Below are positions 43,633 through 51,397 of a stretch of DNA of 64,000 nucleotides, one piece after another; the stretch's first letter is position 1; each line of letters opens with the position of its first letter. The DNA is from Streptomyces achromogenes. GTDB lineage: Bacteria; Actinomycetota; Actinomycetes; Streptomycetales; Streptomycetaceae. The DNA lies in assembly GCF_030816715.1 (NCBI RefSeq), contig NZ_JAUSYH010000001.1, positions 2,914,001 to 2,978,000 on the forward strand, read 5' to 3'. A model generated the notes under the pieces. It was not told the DNA's origin. It searched no databases and was given only the letters and a program-made list of their open reading frames with translations. The translations under genes and the position numbers were made by a program.

Positions 43633-45146
43633 CGGGAGGCCACCGCCGTCCGCTCGCGGGCCAGCTTCAGCAGCGCCGGCTTGTCGATCTTTCCGCGGTC
43701 GGTCTCCGGCAATGCTGTCATGGGCATGACATCGTCGGGCACGCAGTAGTACGGCAGTGCGTCCGCCACCGCTCGGCGGGCCGCGTCGGGGTCCACGTCG
43801 GCCGGGCAGACGAAGGAGACCAGGCTGCGGGCGTCGCGCCGCAGGGTCACCGCCCGGGTGCAGCCCGGAACGCCTTCGAGGACCGACGACACGGAGTCCA
43901 GCTCGACGCGAAACCCGCGTACCTTGACCTGGTCGTCGGTGCGGCCGAGGTGTTCGAGTTCGCCGCCGGGGGTCCAGCGGCCGAGGTCGCGGGTGCGGAA
44001 CATCCGGTGCCCCCTGCCGAGAAAGGGGTCGGGGGCGTAGCGCTCGGCGTTCAGCTCGTCGTTGCCGAGGTAGCCGGCCGAGACGCAGTCGCCGCCGGCC
44101 CACATCTCGCCGACCTCGCCGATGGGCAGGGCGCGGCGGTCGGCGTCGAGGACGTAGACGGTGTTGTTCGGGGTGGGGCGGCCGATGGTGAGCAGCGGGG
44201 CGGCCGGGGTGTGGCGGCTCATCGTGTTCACGATGGTCGTCTCGGTGGGGCCGCAGCAGTTGTGGAAGGCGGCCCGGGCCGCCCAGGCGTCGGCGAGCGG
44301 GCGCGGGCAGGGCTCGCCGGCGACGGCCACCGTGCGCACCCGGGGGCAGGCCGCCGGGTCGATGCCGGCGAGCACGGTCGGGGTGGCGACGAGGACGGTG
44401 GCGGTGCGGGCGGCCGCCGCGATGTCCTTGCCGCGGACGACCAGGGTGGCGCCGTGGGCGAGGCAGCCGAGGATCTCCCAGGCGGCCATGTCGAAGGCGA
44501 TGTTGAGGAGTTGGGCCACCCGGTCGCCCGGGCGGATGCCGAGGCCTCCGGGTTCCGTGCACAGGAGGTTGGCGACGTTGCGGTGGGTGACCTTCACGCC
44601 GTTGGGGCAGCCGGTCGTGCCGGAGGTGAACAGGACGTAGCAGCCGTCGTCGGGGTCGATGCGGGGGCGGGGCGCGCGGGCGCGCGGGAGGGGTTCGTCG
44701 AGGGCGAGGACGCGGGGGCCGCGCGGGATCCGGGCGGCGTGCGCGCGCTGGGTGAGCACGACGCGGGTGGCTGCGGCCCGGACGACGTGGGCGAGCTGGG
44801 CGGGGGGTGCGAGGCCGATGTCCTGGGGGACGTAGGCCGCGCCCGCCTTCAGGATGCCGAGCAGGCCGACGAGCATCGGCAGCGAGCGGCGGACGAAGAG
44901 GCCGACGTGGTCGCCGGGGCGGACGCCCTCGAGGATCAGCCGGGCGGCGAGGGCGTCGGCGTACCGGTCGAGTTCGCCGTAGGTCAGGGTCGTGCCGTGG
45001 TGTTCGGCGGCGACCGCGTACGGGGTGGCCGCCGCGTGCCGTTCGACGGCGCGGTGGACCAGCGGGTCCGGGACGTCGACGGCGGGGCCGCGGCCGTAGC
45101 GCCAGAAGAGATCCTGGTCACGGGGGGCGAGATGGCGCAGAGGCAT
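43629..45146 (-). CDS. AMP-binding adenylation-domain protein (stand-alone, NRPS-like)
   Basis: A 505-aa adenylate-forming enzyme. The core motifs are A3 LFTSGTTGCPNGVKVTH, A5 NCCGPTETTIVNT, A7 RTRDLGRWTPGG, A8 RTDDQVKVRGFRVELDS and A10 GKIDKPALL with the catalytic Lys. No carrier (PCP) or condensation domain follows, so the activated acid must go to another carrier or directly to a partner. The substrate is not predictable by eye. It is translationally coupled to the membrane flavoprotein. ATG 45146 has GGAGGT about 10 bases upstream; the open frame to 45524 lies over repeat-rich intergenic DNA. Confidence 0.88.
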   Translation of the reverse strand: MPLRHLAPRDQDLFWRYGRGPAVDVPDPLVHRAVERHAAATPYAVAAEHHGTTLTYGELDRYADALAARLILEGVRPGDHVGLFVRRSLPMLVGLLGILKAGAAYVPQDIGLAPPAQLAHVVRAAATRVVLTQRAHAARIPRGPRVLALDEPLPRARAPRPRIDPDDGCYVLFTSGTTGCPNGVKVTHRNVANLLCTEPGGLGIRPGDRVAQLLNIAFDMAAWEILGCLAHGATLVVRGKDIAAAARTATVLVATPTVLAGIDPAACPRVRTVAVAGEPCPRPLADAWAARAAFHNCCGPTETTIVNTMSRHTPAAPLLTIGRPTPNNTVYVLDADRRALPIGEVGEMWAGGDCVSAGYLGNDELNAERYAPDPFLGRGHRMFRTRDLGRWTPGGELEHLGRTDDQVKVRGFRVELDSVSSVLEGVPGCTRAVTLRRDARSLVSFVCPADVDPDAARRAVADALPYYCVPDDVMPMTALPETDRGKIDKPALLKLARERTAVASR

Positions 45147-45219
45147 GGTGGGGTGACCTCCAGGCTGCTTCGGGATGCAGGTGACATGGCCGGCGGTGAC
45201 GGCTCGCCCGGGGTGCGAA

Positions 45220-45345
45220 CGCGGTGCGGGGGCGGACGCGGTGCGGGTCGCGCGCCGTGCGGTCTGACGCCGTGCGGAGTCGTGCGCCGTGCAGGGGTGG
45301 TGCGCTGTGCGGGGTCGTTCGCCGTGCGGGGTCGTTCGCGCACTC
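45220..45345. repeat. Degenerate GC tandem repeat between adenylation gene and nitrate reductase
   Basis: Runs of GCGCCGTGCGG and GGGGTCGTTCGCCGTGC-like units (about 15-20 bp) repeat irregularly. The whole 45147-45580 gap is the divergent control region of two genes. Besides this repeat it holds TTCAAGCTTCAAGC near 45365 and GTAAC boxes near the nitrate reductase start. Confidence 0.6.
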
Positions 45346-45530
45346 GACTGTAACGGCGGCCTTTCAAGCTTCAAGCATGCGCAACCGGACATCCACTGCA
45401 CGGAATGAGTCACTTGTGGCGTCTTCGTCCACAGGGGCAACGTTCGGGCGGGTCGGCGACGACTCAAGGGCGGGGCGCCCTGTGCCTCACTCCGGGACGC
45501 GGCACCCGGGGAGGGTGCCAGCACACCGCC

Positions 45531-45557
45531 GTAACAGGAGGCCGCACGGCGCGTAAC
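45531..45557 (+). promoter_or_regulatory. GlnR-like GTAAC boxes before nitrate reductase
   Basis: GTAAC at 45531-45535 and again at 45553-45557 are spaced 22 bp, the same distance as successive a-sites in the Streptomyces GlnR consensus (GTNAC-n6-GAAAC-n6). The intervening b-site positions are degenerate (CCGCA). The second box ends 23 bases before the ATG. Confidence 0.45.
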
Positions 45558-45580
45558 ACGGGCGACGCACTCTGGGGGGC

Positions 45581-47716
45581 ATGCTGACCGCCTCGACGCC
45601 CACCCACTGCCCGTACTGCGCCCTGCAGTGCGGGATGGCCCTGTCGCCTCTGCCCGCGGGGGGCGTCGAGGTGGTCGAGCGCACCGGCTTCCCGGTGAAC
45701 CGGGGAGCGCTGTGCGGCAAGGGGCGCACAGCGGCCGCGGTGCTCGCCCCGGGCGTCCGGCTGACCTCGCCTCTCGTGCGGTCCGGCGGCTCGCTCGTGC
45801 CGGCCTCCTGGGACGAGGCGCTGGACCGGATCGCCGGCGAGCTGGGCCGGGTGCGGGCCGCGCACGGGGCCGACGCGCTCGGTGTGTTCGGCGGCGGCGG
45901 GCTGACCAACGAGAAGGCGTACGCGCTCGGCAAGTTCGCCCGGGTGGTGCTCGGCACCTCGCAGATCGACTACAACGGCCGGTTCTGCATGTCGTCCGCG
46001 GCGGCGGCCGGAATGAAGGCTTTCGGACTCGACCGGGGGCTGCCCTTCCCGCTGGAGGACATCCCGCGCACGGGCTGTGTGATCCTGGTCGGCTCCAACC
46101 TCGCCGAGACCATGCCGCCGGCCCTGCGGTTCTTCAGCGAACTGCGGGAGAACGGCGGCACGCTGATCGTCATCGACCCGCGCCGCACCAAGACCGCCGA
46201 GCAGGCCGACCTGCATCTGGCGCCGCGGCCCGGGACGGACCTCGCGCTCGCCCTCGGCCTGCTGCACCTGATCGTCGCCGAAGGACGGGTCGACGAGGAG
46301 TACGTGCGCGAGCGCACCGTCGGCTGGGAGGACGCCCGGGCGGCCGCCATGGCCCACTGGCCGGAGTACGTGGAACGGATCACGGGGGTGTCCGTTCCAC
46401 AACTCCGGGAGACCGTACGGCTGTTCTGCGAGCCCGAGGCCGCGATGGTGCTCACCGCGCGCGGGCCCGAGCAGCAGTCCAAGGGCACCGACACCGTCGG
46501 CGCGTGGATCAACCTGTGCCTGGCGACGGGCCGGGCCGGGCGGCCGCTCAGCGGCTACGGCTGTCTGACCGGGCAGGGCAACGGGCAGGGCGGCCGCGAG
46601 CACGGCCAGAAGGCCGACCAGCTGCCCGGCTACCGCAAGCTGGACGACCCGGCGGCCCGGCGGCACGTGGCCGAGGTGTGGGGCGTGGACCCGGACTCGC
46701 TGCCCGGCCCCGGGCGCAGCGCGTACGAGCTCCTCGACGCGCTGGGGTCCGACGTCCGGTCGCTGCTGCTCATGGGGTCGAACCCGGTGGTGTCCGCGCC
46801 GCGCGCCGCGCACATCGAGGAACGCCTGAAGTCCCTCGACTTCCTCGCCGTCTGCGACGTCGTCCTGTCCGAGACGGCGGCCCTCGCGGACGTCGTCCTG
46901 CCCGTCGCCCAGTGGGCGGAGGAGACGGGGACGACGACCAGCCTGGAGGGCAGGGTGCTGCTGCGCCGGCAGGCGGTCACCGCTCCGGACGGCGTGCGCA
47001 GCGACCTGGCGGTGCTGCACGAACTGGCCGCGCGGCTGGGCGTCGAGAAGGGCTTCCCCGTCGAGCCCGAGGAGGTCTTCGAGGAGCTGCGGCGGGCCAG
47101 CGCGGGCGGGATCGCCGACTACTCCGGGATCAGCTACGAACGGCTGGCGGAGGAGGACGGGGTGTTCTGGCCCTGCCCTGCCGACCAGGACGGCCGTCCG
47201 GCGCCCGGCACGCCGCGCCTGTTCCTCGACCGGTTCGCCACCGAGGACGGCCGGGCCCGGTTCGCGCCCGTCTCACACCGGCCGAGCGCGGAGGAACCGG
47301 ACGACGACTACCCCGTGCTGCTCACCACCGGGCGGGTGGTCGCGCAGTACCAGTCCGGCGCCCAGACCCGGCGGGTCGCCGAGCTGAACGCCGCCGCGCC
47401 CGGCCCGTTCGTGGAACTGCATCCCCGCCTGGCGGCGCGGCTCGGGGCGGCCGAGGGCGATCCGCTGGCCGTCGTGTCCCGGCGGGGACGGGCGGTGGCG
47501 CCGGCCCGGATCACCACGGGCATCCGCCCGGACACCGTTTTCATGCCGTTCCACTGGCCGGGCGCGGGCCGGGCCAACACCCTGACCAACCCGGCCCTGG
47601 ACCCGACGTCGCGGATGCCGGAGTTCAAGGTGTGCGCGGTGCGGGTGGAGCTCGCTGGACCGTCCGTCTCGGGACCGTCCGCCAATGGACCGTCCGTCTC
47701 GGGACCGCCCGTCTAG
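45581..47716 (+). CDS. nasA: Assimilatory nitrate reductase, molybdopterin catalytic subunit
   Basis: A 711-aa molybdenum enzyme that reduces nitrate to nitrite in the cytoplasm. The N-terminal [4Fe-4S] cluster ligands are Cys10, Cys13, Cys17 and Cys45 (HCPYCALQC, GALCGKG). The molybdopterin domains show NGRFCMSSAA (Cys is the likely Mo ligand), GSNLAETMPP, DPRRTKTAEQAD, GYGCLTGQGNGQGGREHG and the C-terminal LTTGRVVAQYQSG and PFHWPG. A tail of five-residue repeats (GPSVS, GPSAN, GPSVS, GPPV) is unusual. Electrons may come from the flavoprotein at 55426. Its nitrite feeds NirBD 9 kb downstream. Confidence 0.93.
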   Translation: MLTASTPTHCPYCALQCGMALSPLPAGGVEVVERTGFPVNRGALCGKGRTAAAVLAPGVRLTSPLVRSGGSLVPASWDEALDRIAGELGRVRAAHGADALGVFGGGGLTNEKAYALGKFARVVLGTSQIDYNGRFCMSSAAAAGMKAFGLDRGLPFPLEDIPRTGCVILVGSNLAETMPPALRFFSELRENGGTLIVIDPRRTKTAEQADLHLAPRPGTDLALALGLLHLIVAEGRVDEEYVRERTVGWEDARAAAMAHWPEYVERITGVSVPQLRETVRLFCEPEAAMVLTARGPEQQSKGTDTVGAWINLCLATGRAGRPLSGYGCLTGQGNGQGGREHGQKADQLPGYRKLDDPAARRHVAEVWGVDPDSLPGPGRSAYELLDALGSDVRSLLLMGSNPVVSAPRAAHIEERLKSLDFLAVCDVVLSETAALADVVLPVAQWAEETGTTTSLEGRVLLRRQAVTAPDGVRSDLAVLHELAARLGVEKGFPVEPEEVFEELRRASAGGIADYSGISYERLAEEDGVFWPCPADQDGRPAPGTPRLFLDRFATEDGRARFAPVSHRPSAEEPDDDYPVLLTTGRVVAQYQSGAQTRRVAELNAAAPGPFVELHPRLAARLGAAEGDPLAVVSRRGRAVAPARITTGIRPDTVFMPFHWPGAGRANTLTNPALDPTSRMPEFKVCAVRVELAGPSVSGPSANGPSVSGPPV

Positions 47717-47740
47717 GGACCGTCCGTCCAGGGATCGCGC
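47657..47740. repeat. 15-bp tandem repeat spanning the nitrate reductase C-terminus
   Basis: Units of GGACCGTCCGTCTCG and variants repeat about five times across the stop codon. It encodes the GPSVS-type tail and continues into the 3' untranslated region. A further duplicated 21-bp unit (CACCGGCCACCTGYTCCG) follows near 47750-47785. Confidence 0.8.
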
Positions 47741-47867
47741 GCTCCGACTCGCCGGCCACCTGCTCCGGCTCACCGGCCACCTGTTCCGAGCGCCCGAAGC
47801 CCCGCCCCGGACTGCTGCTCCGAAGCCCCCCACGCCGAACTCCTGCTCCTGGCCCTGTTCCGAACCC

Positions 47868-48620
47868 CTACTCCGGCAGGCGCAGGGCCAGGCCGTCCAG
47901 CACGACGTCCAGGCCGTAGGCGAACTTGCCCTCGCGCAGCGCCGCCGGGTCGGCCGACTCGGCGGCGCTCGCGGCGTACTCGGCGGCCAGGTGGGCATAG
48001 GGGGCGGCGGCCTGCTGGGCCGCGGGCATCAGGCGGGCGACGAAATCCGCCTCGGTCTCGCCGGAACGGGCGACCGTGGTGAGCCAGGCCGCCTCGGTGG
48101 TGCTCACGCCGATGACGTAGCTCAGCAGGGGCTCGATGACGCGGCCCGGTTCGGCGAACCCGGCGGCCGTGAACAGCGCGGCGAGCCGCTCCGAGAAGGC
48201 CATCAGGTTGGGGCCGAGGTAGGCGAGGCCCGCCTGGCCGAGGACCGAGGCGAGCCAGGGGTGGCGCAGCGCGGTCGCACGGAAGGAGCCCGCGGCCTCG
48301 GCGACGACGGCGCGCCAGTCGGGTCCGTCCGGTCCGGCGGGTCCGTCGGCCGACGGGACGTGGATCTCGGCGGCGACCTCGTCCACGGCCAGCTCCATCA
48401 GCTCGTCCTTGGTGGCGACGTGCCGGTAGAGGGAGGTCGCGCCGGCGTTCAGTCGGGCGCCCAGCTTGCGCATGCTCAGCGCCTCGATGCCGTCGGCGTC
48501 CAGCATGGCGACCGCCTCGCGGACGATCGCGTCCCGGCTGAGCGCGGGCTGGTCGGCTTCGCGGCGCCCGCGGGCCCACACGGAGGGGACGGGGCGGGGA
48601 TTCTTCGTCTCGGCGGCCAC
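47868..48620 (-). CDS. TetR-family repressor (TetR_C type)
   Basis: A 250-aa regulator. The N-terminal HTH (ALSRDAIVREAVAMLDADG, then LSMRKLGARLNAGATSLYRH) is followed by a long C-terminal ligand domain like that of tetracycline-type repressors (DEVAAEIHVPS, LRHPWLASVLGQ). The GTG at 48620 is preceded by GGGAG with ideal spacing; the upstream open frame to 48701 runs into the operator region. It is divergent from an MFS exporter and probably represses both genes through the TGTGCGCA repeats between them. Confidence 0.92.
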   Translation of the reverse strand: MAAETKNPRPVPSVWARGRREADQPALSRDAIVREAVAMLDADGIEALSMRKLGARLNAGATSLYRHVATKDELMELAVDEVAAEIHVPSADGPAGPDGPDWRAVVAEAAGSFRATALRHPWLASVLGQAGLAYLGPNLMAFSERLAALFTAAGFAEPGRVIEPLLSYVIGVSTTEAAWLTTVARSGETEADFVARLMPAAQQAAAPYAHLAAEYAASAAESADPAALREGKFAYGLDVVLDGLALRLPE

Positions 48621-48690
48621 GGCTCTGCTCCCAAAGGGGTCGACTGACGACGGGCGAACATCGTGCGCTTCCAGCGTACAGAGTTCCCTC

Positions 48691-48784
48691 GTTGCGCACA
48701 TCGTTCCGCTGTGCGTACAGTGTGCGCAACGCCGAACGCCGTACGCATCACTCGGCGCCGTAACCGGAACAGTGTGCGCATCAC
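48691..48784. promoter_or_regulatory. Operator region between tetR and MFS genes
   Basis: GTTGCGCACA (48691-48700) and TGTGCGCAAC (48721-48730) are exact inverted copies 20 bp apart. ACAGTGTGCGCAAC (48717-48730) recurs as ACAGTGTGCGCATC (48769-48782), and GTGCGCA appears again before the MFS start. These repeats are likely binding sites of the adjacent TetR protein. Confidence 0.65.
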
Positions 48785-48820
48785 GAGAACACCGTGCGCA
48801 CGACGAAAGGACAGGACGTC

Positions 48821-50326
48821 ATGGAAACCCGTATTCCCCGTCGCTGGTGGATCCTGGTCGTGCTGTGCCTGAGCACGCTGGTCCTGACGATCGACAGCAT
48901 GGCGCTGACCGTCGCGGTGCCCTCGATGACCGAGGACATCGGTGCGAGCGCCCAGGACACCCAGTGGATCCTCGACTCCTACATCCTGGTCTTCGCGGGC
49001 CTGCTGCTGACCTCGGGAAGCCTCGGTGACCGTTTCGGCCGCCGGCGGGTCATGCTGATCGGCCTGACGCTGTTCGGGGCGGCCTCACTGGCCGCCACGT
49101 TCTGCACCGACCCCGGCGAGGTGATCGCCGTCCGCACCGCGATGGGCGTCGGCGGGGCGCTGATCATGCCGTCCACGCTGTCGATCCTCATCACCGTCTT
49201 CGACGAGGAGGAGCGCGGCAGGGCGATGGCGGCGTGGGGCTCGGTGTCCATGCTGGGCCTGGTCGGCAGTCCGGTCCTGGGCGGCGTCCTCATCGACCAC
49301 TTCTCCTGGCACTCGATCTTCCTGATCAACGTCCCGGTCGTCGTGCTCGCCGTCGTCGCCGCCGTGACCCTGATGCCGGAGTCCAGGGCCCCCTGGCAGA
49401 AGCCCGACCCGCTGGGCGCGGTGCTCTCCGCGGTCGGCATGACCGCGCTGGTCTGGTGGATCATCGAGCTTCCGCTGCACGGCGCGTTCGGCGGGCGCTC
49501 CGCCCTCAGCCTCGCGGTCGCCGTCCTCGGTCTGGCCGGGTTCGTGGTCTGGGAGAACGTCACCCCCTCGCCGATGGTCCCGCTGGTCCTCTTCAAGCAC
49601 CGCAACTTCAGCGGCGGTTCGCTCTCGCTGGCCCTGGTGCAGATCGGCAACGGCGGCCTGCTGCTGGTCCTCACCCAGTACCTGCAGTTCGTCCTCGGCT
49701 ACTCCCCCGTCCGCGCCGGTCTCGCCTTCCTGCCGTTCGCCCTCGCGGCACTGGCCGGCAACGGGGCGGGCGCGCACCTGGCCGGGAGGATCGGCAACCG
49801 GTTCGTCGTCCTGGCCGGGATGGCCGTGATGGCCGCCTCTTTCGCGCTCCTCGCCACGGTCGGCGCGGACTCCGGCTTCACCGTCCCGGCCGTGGCCCTG
49901 GGACTGCTCGGACTCGGCGCCGGACTCGCGATGCCCGCCGCCGTCGCCGCGCTGATGAGCACCATCCCGGCGGACAAGGCGGGTGTCGGCTCGGCCCTGA
50001 ACGACACCGTCCAGCAGGCCGGCACCGCGCTCGGCATCGCGATCCTCGGCTCCCTGCTGACCAGCGGCTTCGCCGCCGGGATGCCGGCCGACGCCCCCGA
50101 GGCGGCCCGGCAGTCGATCGGCGGGGCGCTGGCGGCGGCCGGCGGCGACCGCACTCTGGTCCGGGAGGCCCGGGAGGCCTTCACCGCCTCGATGACGACG
50201 ACCTTCACGATCAGTGCGATCGGTGTCCTGGCGGCGGCCGTGCTGGCGGCCCTGGTCATGCGCGACACCACGCCGCGGCAGCCGGTCGCCGAGGCGCGCG
50301 CGGAGGAACCGCAGCCGGTCGCCTGA
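48821..50326 (+). CDS. MFS drug exporter, DHA2 family (14 spans)
   Basis: A 501-aa proton-driven multidrug exporter. It has about 14 membrane spans, the motif-A loop GSLGDRFGRRRVMLIG, and motif C in LGLVGSPVLGGVLIDHFSW, characteristic of drug/proton antiporters. The ATG at 48821 has GAAAGGACAGG upstream. Divergence from a TetR gene points to ligand-induced efflux of a toxic compound. The stem CGAAGGCCG/CGGCCTTCG follows the stop codon. Confidence 0.94.
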   Translation: METRIPRRWWILVVLCLSTLVLTIDSMALTVAVPSMTEDIGASAQDTQWILDSYILVFAGLLLTSGSLGDRFGRRRVMLIGLTLFGAASLAATFCTDPGEVIAVRTAMGVGGALIMPSTLSILITVFDEEERGRAMAAWGSVSMLGLVGSPVLGGVLIDHFSWHSIFLINVPVVVLAVVAAVTLMPESRAPWQKPDPLGAVLSAVGMTALVWWIIELPLHGAFGGRSALSLAVAVLGLAGFVVWENVTPSPMVPLVLFKHRNFSGGSLSLALVQIGNGGLLLVLTQYLQFVLGYSPVRAGLAFLPFALAALAGNGAGAHLAGRIGNRFVVLAGMAVMAASFALLATVGADSGFTVPAVALGLLGLGAGLAMPAAVAALMSTIPADKAGVGSALNDTVQQAGTALGIAILGSLLTSGFAAGMPADAPEAARQSIGGALAAAGGDRTLVREAREAFTASMTTTFTISAIGVLAAAVLAALVMRDTTPRQPVAEARAEEPQPVA

Positions 50327-50346
50327 CCGTCGCGACTCCCGCACCG

Positions 50347-50383
50347 CGAAGGCCGGCGCCCCACGGGGGGACGTCGGCCTTCG
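50347..50383 (+). terminator. Terminator of the MFS gene
   Basis: CGAAGGCCG (50347-50355) and CGGCCTTCG (50375-50383) form a perfect 9-bp stem 20 bases beyond the stop codon. Confidence 0.7.
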
Positions 50384-50400
50384 GCGTGTCCGTCGGACTC

Positions 50401-50485
50401 CGGCCGCCATCACCGTGTTCCGGCCGCCCTTACCGTGTTCCTGGCCGCCATCGCCATGTTCCGACCGCCATCACCGTGCTGCTGG
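50401..50485. repeat. Tandem repeat, about four 20-21 bp units
   Basis: Variants of GCCGCCATCACCGTGTTCCG occur head to tail in the gap between the MFS gene and the convergent DUF6215-like gene. Confidence 0.8.
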
Positions 50486-50529
50486 ACCGCGGCACGACCG
50501 GACGGCGTGCGACGACGCCGGGCGGCAGG

Positions 50530-51231
50530 TCAGCGGGCGGCGGCCCAGCCCGGGATCGTGGGCAGGACCTGCTGGGCGATGCGCAGCAGTGCCGCGTCGT
50601 CCGGCCGCACGTCGTCCTGGCGCCAGATGGAGAGCTCGTAGGAGCCGCCGCGATCCTTGGCGTCCGGGGCGACGACCAGGGTGCGGGCGATGCCGCCGGG
50701 CGCGCTCTGCGACTTGCCGCCGCCCAGGTTGAACCGAATGGCGATCGTCGGGCTCGAGTAGAGCACCGCGGGGTGACCCGCGACCGTCCTCGTCTGCGCC
50801 TCGTTCAGCAGATCCTGCATCCCGGCGATCGGGAGGCCGTCGTAGGACCGCGACAACTTCACCGTGTAGGTGTCCAGTTGGACGGTCCCCTCGGGGGACG
50901 GGATCGTCTTGTCCCCCGTCTCGACCGAGCCGTCACTGCCGTATGCGGTCAGCGCGCGTTCCGCCGGCGTGCCGAGGAGCGTCGGCAGGTCCTTGCGGTT
51001 GAGCGCCGTGCACAACTGCGTCCCGGAGACGCGCTGCGCCGCCTTCGCGGCCTCGGCGGCCTTCTCGTCCTCGTCGTCGACCCGGCACGTGGCCGGCTTG
51101 TCGGCGGCCTTCGCGTCGTTCTGCTGGAGGACGTAGAGCGCGCCCCCCAGCGCGCCGACCACCACCAGCGCCGCGATGGCCTGAGCCCATGCGTTCGGGC
51201 CCTTCTCGGCCGCGGCGACTTCCTCGGTCAT
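50530..51231 (-). CDS. Membrane-anchored protein, DUF6215-like
   Basis: A 233-aa protein with a short cytoplasmic N-terminus (MTEEVAAAEKGPNAWAQ), a single membrane span (about 18-36) and an extracytoplasmic domain. The latter has paired Cys (ATCRVDDEDE, GTQLCTALNRKDL) and a C-terminal SIWRQDDVRPDDAALLRIAQ. I recall Streptomyces DUF6215 proteins with this plan; the function is unknown. ATG 51231 gives the conserved MTEEV start and has GGGGGA upstream; an in-frame GTG at 51258 is less likely. Not in an operon. Confidence 0.75.
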   Translation of the reverse strand: MTEEVAAAEKGPNAWAQAIAALVVVGALGGALYVLQQNDAKAADKPATCRVDDEDEKAAEAAKAAQRVSGTQLCTALNRKDLPTLLGTPAERALTAYGSDGSVETGDKTIPSPEGTVQLDTYTVKLSRSYDGLPIAGMQDLLNEAQTRTVAGHPAVLYSSPTIAIRFNLGGGKSQSAPGGIARTLVVAPDAKDRGGSYELSIWRQDDVRPDDAALLRIAQQVLPTIPGWAAAR

Positions 51232-51397
51232 GTCCCCCACTGTCCCCACTGTCCCCATTACCCCCGGTACCCCCTGCTCGCGCGGGATGCGCGCGCAGGG
51301 AGCGTAGCGGGTGACCAGGCCACGGGGAAGCGTGATCGCGCCACGGCCCGCCCCGGAAGTCTTCGGGGCGGGCCGCGGCGTCGGGGAGCGGCGGAGG

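Noticed and set aside
42295..44562. 755-aa frame that would fuse the membrane flavoprotein with an upstream part
   Set aside because: The upstream 310 residues are the adenylation gene in a wrong, Arg/Pro-rich frame. The ATGA overlap at 43629-43632 defines the true start.
45360..45380. TTCAAGCTTCAAGC as a regulator binding site
   Set aside because: It is a short direct repeat in the divergent control region, but it is not palindromic and no matching regulator is nearby, so it is mentioned only as a landmark.
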